Shown here: one piece after another, positions 19,789 to 28,397 of the stretch | Position numbering within the stretch: the first letter of the stretch is position 1 | Layout of the letters: every line of letters begins with the position of its first letter | DNA from: Dissophora ornata | Lineage: Eukaryota > Mortierellomycota > Mortierellomycetes > Mortierellales > Mortierellaceae | Reading direction: 5' to 3' | Assembly (NCBI GenBank): GCA_025201705.1 | Contig: MU616983.1 | Coordinates: forward strand, 1 to 28,397 | Length of the DNA: 28,397 nucleotides | Program-made: the position numbers and the translations under genes | Notes under the pieces: generated by a model | What the model was told of the DNA's origin: nothing | Database searches by the model: none | What the model saw: the letters and a program-made list of their open reading frames with translations, nothing else

Positions 19789-21043
19789 CTTCAGACCCGA
19801 AACACTGTGTCAGCCGCAAAAGACTCATCCCAGCTGCAAAAGGCAGTCGGCCGCCATCAGCTCCATCGGGCGCTCGTGGAACTTCAGCAGGAGGAACAGG
19901 AGGAGCAGGAGGAGCAGGAGGAGCAGGACCAGGACCAGGAGCACGAGCAAGAGCACGAGCAGCACGAGCAGTAGGAGCAATAGAAGGAGAGCGAGGAGGC
20001 TTTCTGTGCCGTTGGTCCTTTTATCCCCTCAGACCCCAGCGACGATGACTTTTCGCACAAGTCTAGCACCAGAACATCATTCGGGTCGACTGTCCCGACT
20101 GAAGGAAAGAGCAATATCGACGGACCAGGCGAGCCATCAAGTACGCTGCGTGGCGACGATTGGTTTGTCAAAGGCGTGAATGTGTCAGCCCGATTTATGA
20201 CTGCACGCCGTTTGAACATGTCCCAGCAGAACATCTTGCATGAGATTGACGACCTTCTGTAAGTTCATGGCCCTCTCCCTTGAAAGTCGTTGAGTATGTT
20301 TTATTGCTTTGATAGTTCTATACTCTTTGTGGCGTCGACACTTTTGTTTTTCCTCAAGGACCCTGAATTTCATCTTCACGAAGGCGTTCATCGGGCATTG
20401 TATCGGAGGTGGTGAGAACGGCCTCATGGCTCGACTTATCCAGATTGATGTACCAGAGGCGCCACGTCAGGAAGTCGACCTCATTATCAAGTTTGCGATC
20501 GCTGCAGCTTCGAAGGAATATCTTGACTTCAAGGCGATATTGAGAAGATCCGGCTTGGAGTTGAATGGCCTGGCGGGAGACATCCTGACCACGTACACTG
20601 CTACCAATGCCTTGTGGCAGGATCGGACAGGACTGGCACGAAACGAGGACGCGTATATCAAACAGTCAGTCATGCTAATGATTGATGCCTTTTTCGGATC
20701 TTTGGAATTTGTTCAGCATTGGTAAGGCTACTTCTCCTTATGTTTATTTTTTGACTCTCTGCAATACCCTGTCCACGTCCATGTATCCTCAGCTCCCTCT
20801 TTTTTTTCTTTAGGCAACGTGACCAACTGCCAGTCCCGAACGGGTACGGGGAAGTTCTACAGCCAGACTTCTTTGCCGAGGTCGACTAGCTGTGCTTTGT
20901 CATCATGGAAGTTAAGAAGCCAAATATGACCAAGGAGCATATCGAGGACGATACTCTTAAGTTGCCATACATGATGATTTTACTCAATATGCTCATTCAT
21001 GCAAACGTTCGGGACGCGGCATTAGTCGGGTTTCTTGTGAACG
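19789..21043 (+). pseudogene. PD-(D/E)XK nuclease-like protein gene with internal TAG
   Basis: Exons I can place: one ending at 20258 (donor GTAAGT), 20359-20721, and 20814-21043. The first, poorly defined at its 5' end, carries Gly/Ala-Gly repeats, then PFIPSDPSDDDFSHKSS and a DDWFVKGVNVSARFMTARRL segment. The second encodes IIKFAIAAASKEYLDFKAIL and NALWQDRTGLARNEDAYIKQ. The third gives LPVPNGYGEVLQPDFFAEVD, a stop TAG at 20887-20889, then in the same frame LCFVIMEVKKPNMTKEHIED and LPYMMILLNMLI. PDF followed by IMEVKKP fits the D...ExK metal-binding core of PD-(D/E)XK nucleases; similar E-A/V-K-(R/K)-P proteins occur in Mucoromycota, and their function is not known to me. The TAG removes the ExK half. 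The N-terminal repeat exon also changes frame near 20000. The true start is not determined. Confidence 0.6.
19884..19975 (+). repeat. GGAGCA/GGAGGA codon repeat
   Basis: Purine-rich imperfect repeat that in one frame encodes Gly-Gly-Ala then Ala-Arg repeats and in another Glu-Gln repeats. It is probably part of the low-complexity N-terminus of the PD-(D/E)XK-like gene. Confidence 0.7.
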
Positions 21044-21865
21044 GTATGTTTCAGAACAAGTGCAGGCAGTGCGAAGCATTATGTACTCTCTCGCTGTACC
21101 GGAAGGCACAATACCCCTCAGTGTATTGCTGTGATAAAGAGCGTAACTGGAGATCACTCTCTCTTCTCCTCTCAGATTATTGCACGGGGCTAGTACGCAA
21201 GAATGAAAATGGTAGGAATGAACAGGTGAAAGACGATGACGATGCGAAATGAGCATGCGAGGCAATGTAGAATGAGGATGCCAATCATCTACAAGTAGAA
21301 TCATCGACGGAAAGGCCCGCGATGCATGTGCGTCAACGTGCATGTAAAAAAAAGAAAAAAAGAAAAGGTCGCGCGCTCTCTCTCTCTCTCCCGCACCAAC
21401 ACAATGTGATGTTTTACACGGGTCGACTACGAGAATCATGCTTCACGCCAAGGAACAAGAGAAAGACAAGAGCGATGGGAAATGACCATGCAGGGTGAAG
21501 TAGAAAGTGGATGTGGATCGTGCACCGAAGAATTAGAGCGGAGGAAGGCCGGGATGGATCCGCATCAACATGGGTGAAAAGAAGCGTGCGTTCTCTCTGC
21601 AACGAGTGCCAGGTCCATGTATTAATATAAATGAAAGGAATGCGACGCGTCTTGGTGGCGAGGTACACGCTTCTTAGGCTTGATTCGTGAAATATCGACA
21701 CAGCAATCGAAACCGTTTATTGCTGTTAATCATGCTAACCGGCTTGAATCCTGCTGCAGATCAGGCACCTCCCCAACATCATTTAGTTAATGGCCAAGAT
21801 ATTTTACGAACAGAGCCATAGTGAAAGTTTTGCATAAAAAAATAGGACGCATTCAATTATTCAGT
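21044..21865. other. Downstream region with diverged direct repeat and CT tract
   Basis: Any further exon of the nuclease-like gene would lie at the left end; I could not place one. A diverged copy pair is visible at 21247-21350 and 21480-21580 (AAATGA[GC]CATGC ... GGAAGGCC/GGAAAGGCC ... CATCAAC/CGTCAAC). A CT run lies at 21377-21391. TTTATT at 21717-21722 and 21866 lies downstream of the next minus-strand remnant. Confidence 0.5.
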
Positions 21866-23409
21866 TTATTTTTTGAGTATGAAACCATCAGCAGACTTGT
21901 CTGCGCTAACGATGTAACCACTGAGCAAGTCGGCAAGAACCTCAAGGTGTTTGCTCAGCTCATTGGTTCCGAGAATTATCTTATCCAGTGAGTTTCTGAT
22001 GTGGCTGCCTTCCGAGCAATTGTCTAGTGTTGCTGTCACAACCTGGAGTTTCAAGACTCCGAGATCTCCTTTTTGCAAGATTTCAGTGGCGATGATGCTG
22101 AAGAGTGGTGCGCAGGCTGAACCGTTTCCGGTCTGAGATTGATTAAACGAGGAGAGTGTGAAGATTGAATAGGGATAGCAAAGGTGGGTCTTCGTAAATG
22201 AAGCCAGAGGCCCTGCACATGCTGTATGTCGCCGGCTCATCGAATTTTGACCGTAGATGGCGTAATTGAAAAATACTGTTGTCGTCTGGAGAGACCCTGT
22301 TGGCACAGCTGTCCTTGGCGAGAATGGCCCCCTCACTAAGGGATTCCTTGTCTAGAAAATTGCTGTTGCCATTGACGCTTCATCGGTGTGGATGGGGAAT
22401 AGAAGCGTTGATCCGCCCAGGGAGCTTTGATGGGCCGTGTCCAATTTCAGAGACGACGCTATCAGAATGTTGCAAGTCAGGGTTCCAACAACAAGTCGTA
22501 CACCGTCAGGATAGGATAGCGTCCTTGATCAAACATTAGCATATGGTGTTTCGAACGGAGGAGGAAGTGAGGTCTCCGATGCTGAACCTTTTCTGATAGA
22601 AAAATGCTCTCGGTGTGGGTCGATGATATTCGTCCGTCCACAACTCTCAACGGTGTTGCAGATGATTGCGTGGCTGTTGATGGTGTTGATTATGATGCTG
22701 CCTGCAAAAATCTTTGAACAGGCAAACTGAGCCTGAGGCATCAAAATCCAGTCCATATTCAGCAAGTGTCTTGGTCGAGCTCGACAAAAGATCGTCTCTG
22801 TAGGATTTTGGTGTATAGTGAAGTAGCTATAAGATTTCGCAATGCAGGCAGAGGGTTTAGAGTGCAACTTGAACAGAAACTCACTTCAGGTTTCAGTCTC
22901 TTTGGGGGTTTAATCACCGCAGAAAAGTTTCCATTCCCTGTCGGAAGTGTTTTGATGATTGTCGGGTGCGTGAAGGCGTATTGTGTGTTTCCAAAGTTGC
23001 CTATGATGGAGAAAGAATGAAGCGTCGCCAGCACTGTCAGTCCACAACAATCGACCCAGGCCGGCGACATGGTCGAAGTGAGGGAAATCGGTTCTCCGTC
23101 GGCGACGTCGTCTCAAGTACGGGCATGTCATACCAACGTGAATGTGGTGGAATCCGAAGATGGACACCATGCCGGTCAGGCCCTCCAGGAAGTTTCCCAG
23201 TTCTCCGACGGGATCCAGAGGTCGATGCCCATGTCACAAAGTGTCGCGTACCACGGCCGTGCATCCCCTCTGCATTTACCCCTGCAGCGGAAACTATAAT
23301 CAACCGAGCCCCAATGTCGCGTCCCATGATCAAATATAGTCGCCTCTGAGAGCAGTAAGCCGATGCTCCAAGATCCTGCCTCTAGGGGCAGTAAGCTGAT
23401 ACACCCCAA
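21866..23409 (-). pseudogene. Unrecognised coding remnant in shifting frames
   Basis: A series of protein-like stretches on minus, each in a different frame from the next. In order: YATLCDMGIDLWIPSENWE, NFLEGLTGMVSIFGFHHIHV, SLTSTMSPAWVDCCGLTVLA, GNFGNTQYAFTHPTIIKTLP, TLAEYGLDFDASGSVCLFKD, VVDGRISSTHTESIFLSEKV, SSLKLDTAHQSSLGGSTLLF, SEGAILAKDSCANRVSPDDN, and ILQKGDLGVLKLQVVTATLD to the stop at 21866. Some switches could be introns (for example TTTCTAG before the SLSEGAIL segment), but there are too many for splicing alone to be convincing. I recognise no family. It could be a multi-exon gene with a few errors or a decayed copy of a repeated fungal gene. Confidence 0.4.
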
Positions 23410-23440
23410 GATTTCGCAGTAAGCGGATGCTTTCCAAGAT
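23342..23440. repeat. Three imperfect repeats, core GCAGTAAGCNGAT...CCAAGAT
   Basis: Cores at 23352-23374, 23388-23412 and 23416-23440. The first two are each preceded by GCCTCT. The spacing is irregular. Confidence 0.75.
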
Positions 23441-25113
23441 CATACTCAACCACTCCACAGGAATTAGTGTATATAGCCCTCTTCCCCGTGTCCCTCATAG
23501 ATCTGTACCTCGTAACACGAATATACCTTTGCTTACCTGACGTCCTGCCCTTGACCCTCCTCGTACTCCACTCACGCCAGGCTTGGAAAAGTTCTTCCGC
23601 CTGAATAAGCCTAGGTTCGCGACGCAAAGGCTTACAGGTCGTTGTCGGTTCCAAGAATCTCTGATCAGTAGGACCCATATTGCTCGATTCGGATAACACA
23701 ATTCGGCTATCCAAGTTCTTTGATGAATATGGAGTCCCGGCGCAGACGTCACCAGGACTAGTCGAGTGAGATCAACGTGACGATGACTATGATCGAGATG
23801 CAGCGACTCCAGCTTTCAGCTCTTTCCAGGATGTATTGACGCATCACGAGACAACTGCAAGACTCAGACGCGGAAGATCAAAGGATGTGCTGGGTACGCT
23901 ACCCACGGATGCCGACCTCAAGTTCCAACGGCATCGGTCCAAACGGTCAAGGTCTCCACCTCCTGGCGAAAAAAAAATATTGCAGGTCAGCGTTCATGGG
24001 AAGAATCTGCGATTTGTAAAAGGCTCCTACTCGGGAGAATAAAGTAAAAGGCAGGAATGATTAGACCATGAACAGCAATAGTGAGAAGGGAATATGAGGG
24101 AAAGAGTGTTAAAAGAAAAACAGATTAGGTCTCGAACCAGCTGGACTTTTTCTCTGGAGGTTTCGCGTCGCACCCGTCGATGCGATTGGCCCGATTCTTC
24201 CGCATTTTTTTTGTGCAACTACAAAATTTTTTGGGTTCGAGACCCTCATGTTAGCATCAAGAGAGCTCGCGAGTTAGACCGTAGAAAACACTACCCACAG
24301 GAAGCACCAAGAGACAGCACCTAGACAAAACCGCAAGGGTGTGAGTGGGGAAAAGAGGAAACATAGTAAGGGGGTGCAGGGGGAAAGTTTGATTTTTATT
24401 GTGGGGAGGGCGCCCGAGGACATTTCTGTCACACCACAGATTCAGTTCGCTGCTACGGTGGACCGTTAGACATGAAGGTCTACAGTAGATTAAATCTAAT
24501 CCCTGCCTGGAACATTGACGCTCCCTTTTACAAGGAGGTGGTGGCAAAAAACGGGGTGTAGAAAAAGATAAGGTTCCGTGGAAAAAAAAATCTGCAAACC
24601 TTGTACATATACCCGAAAAGAAGGTAGAAAATAGATCCTGGAGAGCCGCCTAAAATGGGGCCCTGGTGGCTTCCCTTGTGGCACTCCAATCTCCGATCGA
24701 AGTAAAAAAGGGATGTGTGCGGCTCTATTCGAATCGAATAATTCGGATTTGAATGCATTCAAATCCCTGCGCTTTCGCATTCCTCGTTTCCCCCGCGGAG
24801 CCGCCTTGTGAACGAGGGTTCTAGATGACGCTCTCAATGTGATCGCTGATGCTTGTTGTTTCTTCAAAAGTGTTGTGCCAGAAAGTGTGTGTGAGTTGGG
24901 GGGGGGGGGAGAAATTAAGTATTAATAGACGGTCCTATAACGCAAACAGAGTTTTTGGCTTTAACTCAAAAAAAATTGGCACACATGTTGGCTTGAACAT
25001 TTGCTGGCATACCAGTGCGCCAAATGTCGAGGAACGCGGATGTGGGAACTTTCCGATCTTATGCTTCGATCACGACTCCAGAAAAACAAACAAACAAACA
25101 AGCAAACAAACAA
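23441..25113. other. Long stretch without a confident gene
   Basis: Short open frames exist on both strands, including one minus frame (23714-23382) and an RS-containing plus frame (23836-24042), but none has family signatures or supporting splice structure. The stretch contains an 11-bp inverted pair (24128-24138 and 24234-24244), a G run (24899-24910) and a (CAAA)n run at 25083-25113. Confidence 0.45.
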
Positions 25114-25188
25114 ATGAAGATCGCCACCGCTGCTGTTCTCGCGCCTTCAGTGGACTCCGCGGAAAGTAGGGAGAGGAATAAAGATTAA
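25114..25188 (+). pseudogene. 24-codon signal-peptide-like mini-ORF, possible relic
   Basis: An ATG directly after a CAAA-rich leader gives MKIATAAVLAPSVDSAESRE and a few more residues before TAA at 25186-25188. The opening resembles a secretion signal and also the start of the secreted gene 300 bp downstream (MKLTAAAAILVS). It may be the 5' stub of a lost paralogue, or chance. Confidence 0.3.
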
Positions 25189-25291
25189 TAGATTCAGGAT
25201 ATTTTCTCCGATGGTGGCTAGACCCCAGCCTTACCACATACTTCAAGCCCGACACCTCATTCCAGTTCTAGAACGGCAGACATTCTCCACT

Positions 25292-25297
25292 ATTTAT
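25292..25297 (+). promoter_or_regulatory. TATA box of the secreted-protein gene
   Basis: TTTATA in CTATTTATACC, 128 bp before the ATG. It is followed by a C/T-rich stretch (about 25330-25400) and an A-rich leader ending in GAACAATG. Confidence 0.55.
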
Positions 25298-25424
25298 ACC
25301 GTGCAAGTCGACGCTCGGCTTTTTCTCCGTTGCTGCCACCACTCCTCACTCACTCATCTTCCACAACTTCTACTCCAACCTTGTACCTCTTTCACCACTC
25401 ACGCAAAAAAAAAAAAAAAGAACA

Positions 25425-26180
25425 ATGAAACTCACCGCCGCCGCTGCTATTCTCGTGTCATGTGTGCCTTCACTAAGCTTTGCCCAGCGGATTGGGAGCG
25501 GATGGACGTTTCTCAATTATCCTTCTGGCGGGCTGAATGACATCACTTTCCCTTTCAACATTGCCAAGGCGCCTCACCAGACCGGCTACCAATTTACTCA
25601 GGAGTTCTACTTCCAAAATGTCAGCGAAAGCGAATTCGGAACCATTGGCCTCCAGCCCCGGCGAGACGTGAAGGGGAAAAGCATCATCCAGGCAACCTTC
25701 CAATCGTTCCTTCCCGGCACCACAACTAAGCATGCCAACTGCAACAAAGGCACTGATGGCGTGACTAGCGCGAATGGCGTCGCTAGCGTGAGTTGCGCCG
25801 TGGAAATTGACGGAAACTACAGTCATACCTATAACTTGGTGGTTGAGAACACCAAAGACACGACCTGGAGGGGAACCTTGGTTGATACTGTGACGCACAA
25901 ATCATCTGTCGTCGGCGAGTGGACGTTGCCAAAAGGAACTGGAAAACTCGTCAATGGGGCCGGCGGTTACGTCAATTACTATCCTTGGAACAACAAACCC
26001 AAGGTCAAATGCAACACTCTGCCCTCTACCGAGGTCACCGTTTATGGCCCCACTTCCAAGACCAAAGGCGCCAGTGGAGGCGAGATCAGGATTGTGATCC
26101 AATTTGGCCTCTGTGTTAACGAGGATGCGTTCTCTTTGAAGAAGGTGTCCAATGGCTATGAGATCAAGCTCGGATTTTAA
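25425..26180 (+). CDS. Secreted single-exon protein, possibly DUF3472-like (251 aa)
   Basis: Intact and apparently intronless. Residues 1-20 are a clear signal peptide (MKLTAAAAILVSCVPSLSFA) with likely cleavage before Q21. The mature chain has no membrane segment, four cysteines (ANCNK, SVSCAV, KCNTL, FGLCVN) that could form two disulfides, and N-glycosylation sequons NVS and NYS. The pattern QEFYFQNVSESEFGTIGLQP, YNLVVENTKDTTWRGTLVD and VVGEWTLPKGTGKLVNG resembles the beta-sandwich DUF3472 family, where a GxxGLQ strand and a Trp/Gly-rich later half are typical; this is a judgement by eye. It is probably an extracellular or wall protein of unknown activity. A TATA box, an A-rich Kozak context and an AATAAA signal downstream support expression. 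Confidence 0.85.
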   Translation: MKLTAAAAILVSCVPSLSFAQRIGSGWTFLNYPSGGLNDITFPFNIAKAPHQTGYQFTQEFYFQNVSESEFGTIGLQPRRDVKGKSIIQATFQSFLPGTTTKHANCNKGTDGVTSANGVASVSCAVEIDGNYSHTYNLVVENTKDTTWRGTLVDTVTHKSSVVGEWTLPKGTGKLVNGAGGYVNYYPWNNKPKVKCNTLPSTEVTVYGPTSKTKGASGGEIRIVIQFGLCVNEDAFSLKKVSNGYEIKLGF

Positions 26181-26256
26181 ACTGATCAAAAGCATCTATA
26201 GTCCAGCAACCAGAGTTATAATGTTTGTACCTAGAAAACAGGAAAAATGGACTCTT

Positions 26257-26262
26257 AATAAA
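26257..26262 (+). terminator. AATAAA poly(A) signal of the secreted-protein gene
   Basis: Perfect AATAAA 76 bp after the TAA stop at 26178-26180. Confidence 0.6.
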
Positions 26263-26846
26263 CAAATAGCAACGCTCATCCGTATCTCGTCCGCAAGACG
26301 GCACATGCGCTGAGAAGGACCCCGTTGCAATGATGCAAGGCGGACAGGGCTGAGAAGGTGGGTTCAGGAAAAGGACAAGATAAAGATTTATTGCAAACTG
26401 AGGTTCTGGGGTGGTGCACTGTTGCACTATTTACATGTAAGTGGTCGCGTGATGGACAATGATGCATGGTTGCATGGTTGCATGGTGTGGATGGAACTGT
26501 CGCATTCTGGGATGTTGCATGTTGATGGACAATGATGCTTCTTAACGAAATGATGGAGATGGAGGTAGCTTTGGATGAGGGCTTTCAGGGACCAGAGGTT
26601 GTGAGGGGTGCGGAATCGCGGAATCGCGGGGAGCGAATTGATCACACCAAGAAAAAAAGTGCGATATGATGGGAGAGTGGGGTTCGGAGCGCCGCCACTT
26701 GCGAGTCTCGATCTTTGCTGCACCTCTCATATCACGAAAGCTTTTATACTATGTGTGTGTTACTCTTGTAGCACCGAAAAGATCATGTCTCGCCGTAGTG
26801 AGGTCCGCAACATGCAAAGTAACGTAGAGTGCATAATATGTATATA
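26263..26846. other. Intergenic DNA up to the Helitron end
   Basis: No supported gene. GATGGACAATGATGC occurs twice (about 26452 and 26523), and GCATGGTT is repeated near 26464-26480. The right boundary is the Helitron terminus. Confidence 0.5.
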
Positions 26847-27900
26847 CTAGCAAAAGCCCGTGGCTCACGCACCGGTGATGAATGGAGGAGTGATGGCTTT
26901 ATTATAATACGGATCTTCTGACAATATCGCGGGTATAACGCGGGTGTTCTATATGGTTACAATATGGATTTGTAGACTATATTGCGGGTATGTGTGCCGT
27001 CCCTTCCTTGAAGGTGCCTTTGCTGATAAGGACCTTCAGACGGCGAGGATCTGTACATCGGAAAAGCGCGACATAGAGTTGATCATGACCGACACAGTCT
27101 CTGGGAGGCAAACGCCAACGGAGTTGAGTGTCTGCCCTTGGGCCTAATTGATGGTCATGGCGAAGGCGGGTTTGACTGGGAACTGACGCCTTGTGAACAT
27201 GACAGGGCATGTGCCATCATCGACAGTGGTCAGAAGGATGCGAGGGAGAAAGACGCGCTTACTTCTGTGTGCGCTAAAAAGAATGTTTGCGTGTATTACC
27301 TTTCTCCCAAGGTACCTGATAATGAGCCGTATGCCATTGCAAAGACCCTGCTTGGCGCTCATATTAAGTATGAGAACCACGGGCTGTCCGATCTTCAGCC
27401 GCAGTTCATAAGCGCTAATCCCGAGGGGTCGAGTGAGCTCAAGTATACGATGGGATACCGACCTGATGACTCTGGGTCCGAGACAGAGTCCTGTCTTGCC
27501 CGCGATACAGCATATCGGTGGCCATGCTGTTCGGCGTGGCAAAATCCTTGTTACGGGGCGTCAAGATGATACTACTCATGAGGAGGTCAGGGTCCAATGG
27601 AGCAGTGTCGATGATGAGATAGATGGCTTTGATGAGCTACTTTTCAGGTGAACCGTGGATGGTCGAGGGGAGAGGGGCAAAGAGGACTTGTGGCGGTATG
27701 CAAATGTAATCGCTGTGGTCTCCGACTGCGACTGTTGTTTCAATGCCCTCTCCAATGTGAAGCAGAAAACCAATAGGATCATAAGGCGAAAGCTAGTGAA
27801 TTGGGCGAGCGTCACCCACTTGTTGCCTGTTGTCCCACGATCGATCTCGACACCGTCGTCGGCTTGCCCCTCCACCTTCGGCTCGCCCTCCTCGACTTGG
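26847..27900 (-). mobile_element. Helitron 3' portion (minus strand), with terminus
   Basis: Read on minus, the sequence ends CGTGAGCCACGGGCTTTTGCTAG followed by T at 26846. CTAG fits the Helitron CTRR end, the flanking T fits insertion between A and T, and CGTG-AGC-CACG forms a short hairpin 10 bases from the end. A helicase relic lies just inside. The 5' end is not in evidence; an acidic stretch up to about 27950 may belong to it or to another gene. Confidence 0.7.
26957..27640 (-). pseudogene. Decayed Helitron PIF1-type helicase, second locus
   Basis: On minus: ILTPRNKDFATPNSMATDML (about 27570), then LRLKIGQPVVLILNMSAKQG, LCNGIRLIIRYLGRK, KRVFLPRILLTTVDDGTCPV, and FTRRQFPVKPAFAMTIN, where a TAG at 27144-27146 replaces the Lys codon before AQGQTLNSVGVCLPET. 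After a frame change come DQLYVALFRCTDPRRLKVLI and, in yet another frame, THTRNIVYKSIL with stop at 26957. These are the last PIF1 helicase motifs of Helitrons. Sequence differs clearly from the relic at 15032-15945, so it is a different subfamily. Inactive. Confidence 0.85.
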
Positions 27901-28397
27901 ATTTCCTCGCCATCGTCACCACCATCATTTCCAGCTGCAGGGTCGCGCCTGGGAATGTGTCAGGAAACAAGGCAAGGTAAATCAGTGGCAAGAGTATTTG
28001 AAAGGTAATAGGCAAGGAATGGTTTTATTGCAGAAAGAACTAGACTAGACTGGACGCGACAGGGGTTTATATAGATTCTAGGTGGAGCTCAGGTATCTCG
28101 TATTCATAAAGGCGCGTCTTCCACGATTGGTTAGTGATGCTGGACCTTATGACTGAACACGGGGTTGCTTGATGAGCTTTTCCAGTTTACTCATTAGCAA
28201 CCACAGGTACATGAGCTTGCGGACAAAACTCCTTGCTACTCGCTGGAGCTCGTAGTAAGGTTGCTAGGACGGGGTCGGGGTAACAAGGATAGGGGAGACA
28301 GGCTGGGCCTAGGCGCGTAGGATGGAGTCGCGATTATGTATCGAGTGGTCATCATCGATAGACCCACTCTCATTGTCTAGGTGCCCCGAGGTATGTG
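27641..28397. other. Right end: possible minus-strand promoter and 5' fragment
   Basis: On minus a TATATAA box (about 28065-28072, CTATATAAACCCC) lies upstream of a frame at 28015-27812 and an alternative acidic frame below it (EEIQVEEGEPKVEGQADD). No family is recognised. From 28080 to 28397 I see nothing codable. Confidence 0.35.

Noticed and set aside
23836..24042. RS-containing plus-strand frame
   Set aside because: Only 68 codons, no family match, no upstream exon that I could join with confidence.
24180..24250. Possible tRNA gene with GGTTCGAGACC T-loop
   Set aside because: No matching T-stem, acceptor stem or A box at proper distance on either strand.

Overview
The window reads as nuclear DNA of a filamentous, early-diverging fungus. 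Genes carry many short GT-AG introns (about 50-150 nt) and are tightly packed. The left half encodes conserved eukaryotic housekeeping proteins; the right half holds relics of Helitron transposons and of the Crinkler (CRN) family, both common in Mortierella-type Mucoromycota. Assignment to Mortierellales is inference; no rRNA or phylogenetic marker is present.

Region 1 (1-12.7 kb) is a gene-dense core with five intact genes whose introns I could place by reading frame: (a) a 1127-residue protein with an RS-rich N-terminus, a coiled coil and C-terminal WD40 repeats (446-4184, minus); (b) a Prs1-class ribose-phosphate pyrophosphokinase homolog (4588-6264, minus) whose start codon appears to be split by an intron; (c) an ArfGAP-UBA-UBA-Q/N-rich protein of Gts1 type (6926-9443, plus); (d) a Nit1-type deaminated-glutathione amidase (9480-10696, minus), whose stop lies 36 bp from that of gene c; (e) an OGG1 8-oxoguanine DNA glycosylase (10805-12463, minus). 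PRS and the ArfGAP gene diverge from one promoter region with mirrored pyrimidine tracts. PRPP supply, Arf-GTPase control, repair of a glutathione by-product and repair of oxidised DNA are separate functions; I see no operon-like logic.

Region 2 (12.7-16.85 kb) is accessory DNA: an unknown coiled-coil reading frame broken once, a duplicated 112-bp segment, a decayed Helitron PIF1-type helicase, and a second copy of its 3' tail beyond a 10-N gap and next to an element full of GGATCGGAT/ATCCG motifs.

Region 3 (16.85-23.4 kb) holds a decayed CRN gene on the minus strand (ubiquitin-like header plus P-loop NTPase, several frame breaks, truncated C-terminus). Divergent from it is a gene with a PD-(D/E)XK nuclease-like domain interrupted by an in-frame TAG. 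An unrecognised minus-strand coding remnant follows.

Region 4 (23.4-28.4 kb) has mostly non-coding repeat-bearing DNA, one intact single-exon secreted protein gene (25425-26180, plus), and the 3' end of a second Helitron (minus strand), with a recognisable CTAG|T terminus at 26847 and a broken PIF1 helicase. I found no intact novel multi-gene system. The nearest candidate is the divergent CRN / PD-(D/E)XK pair, both members of which are broken in this copy.
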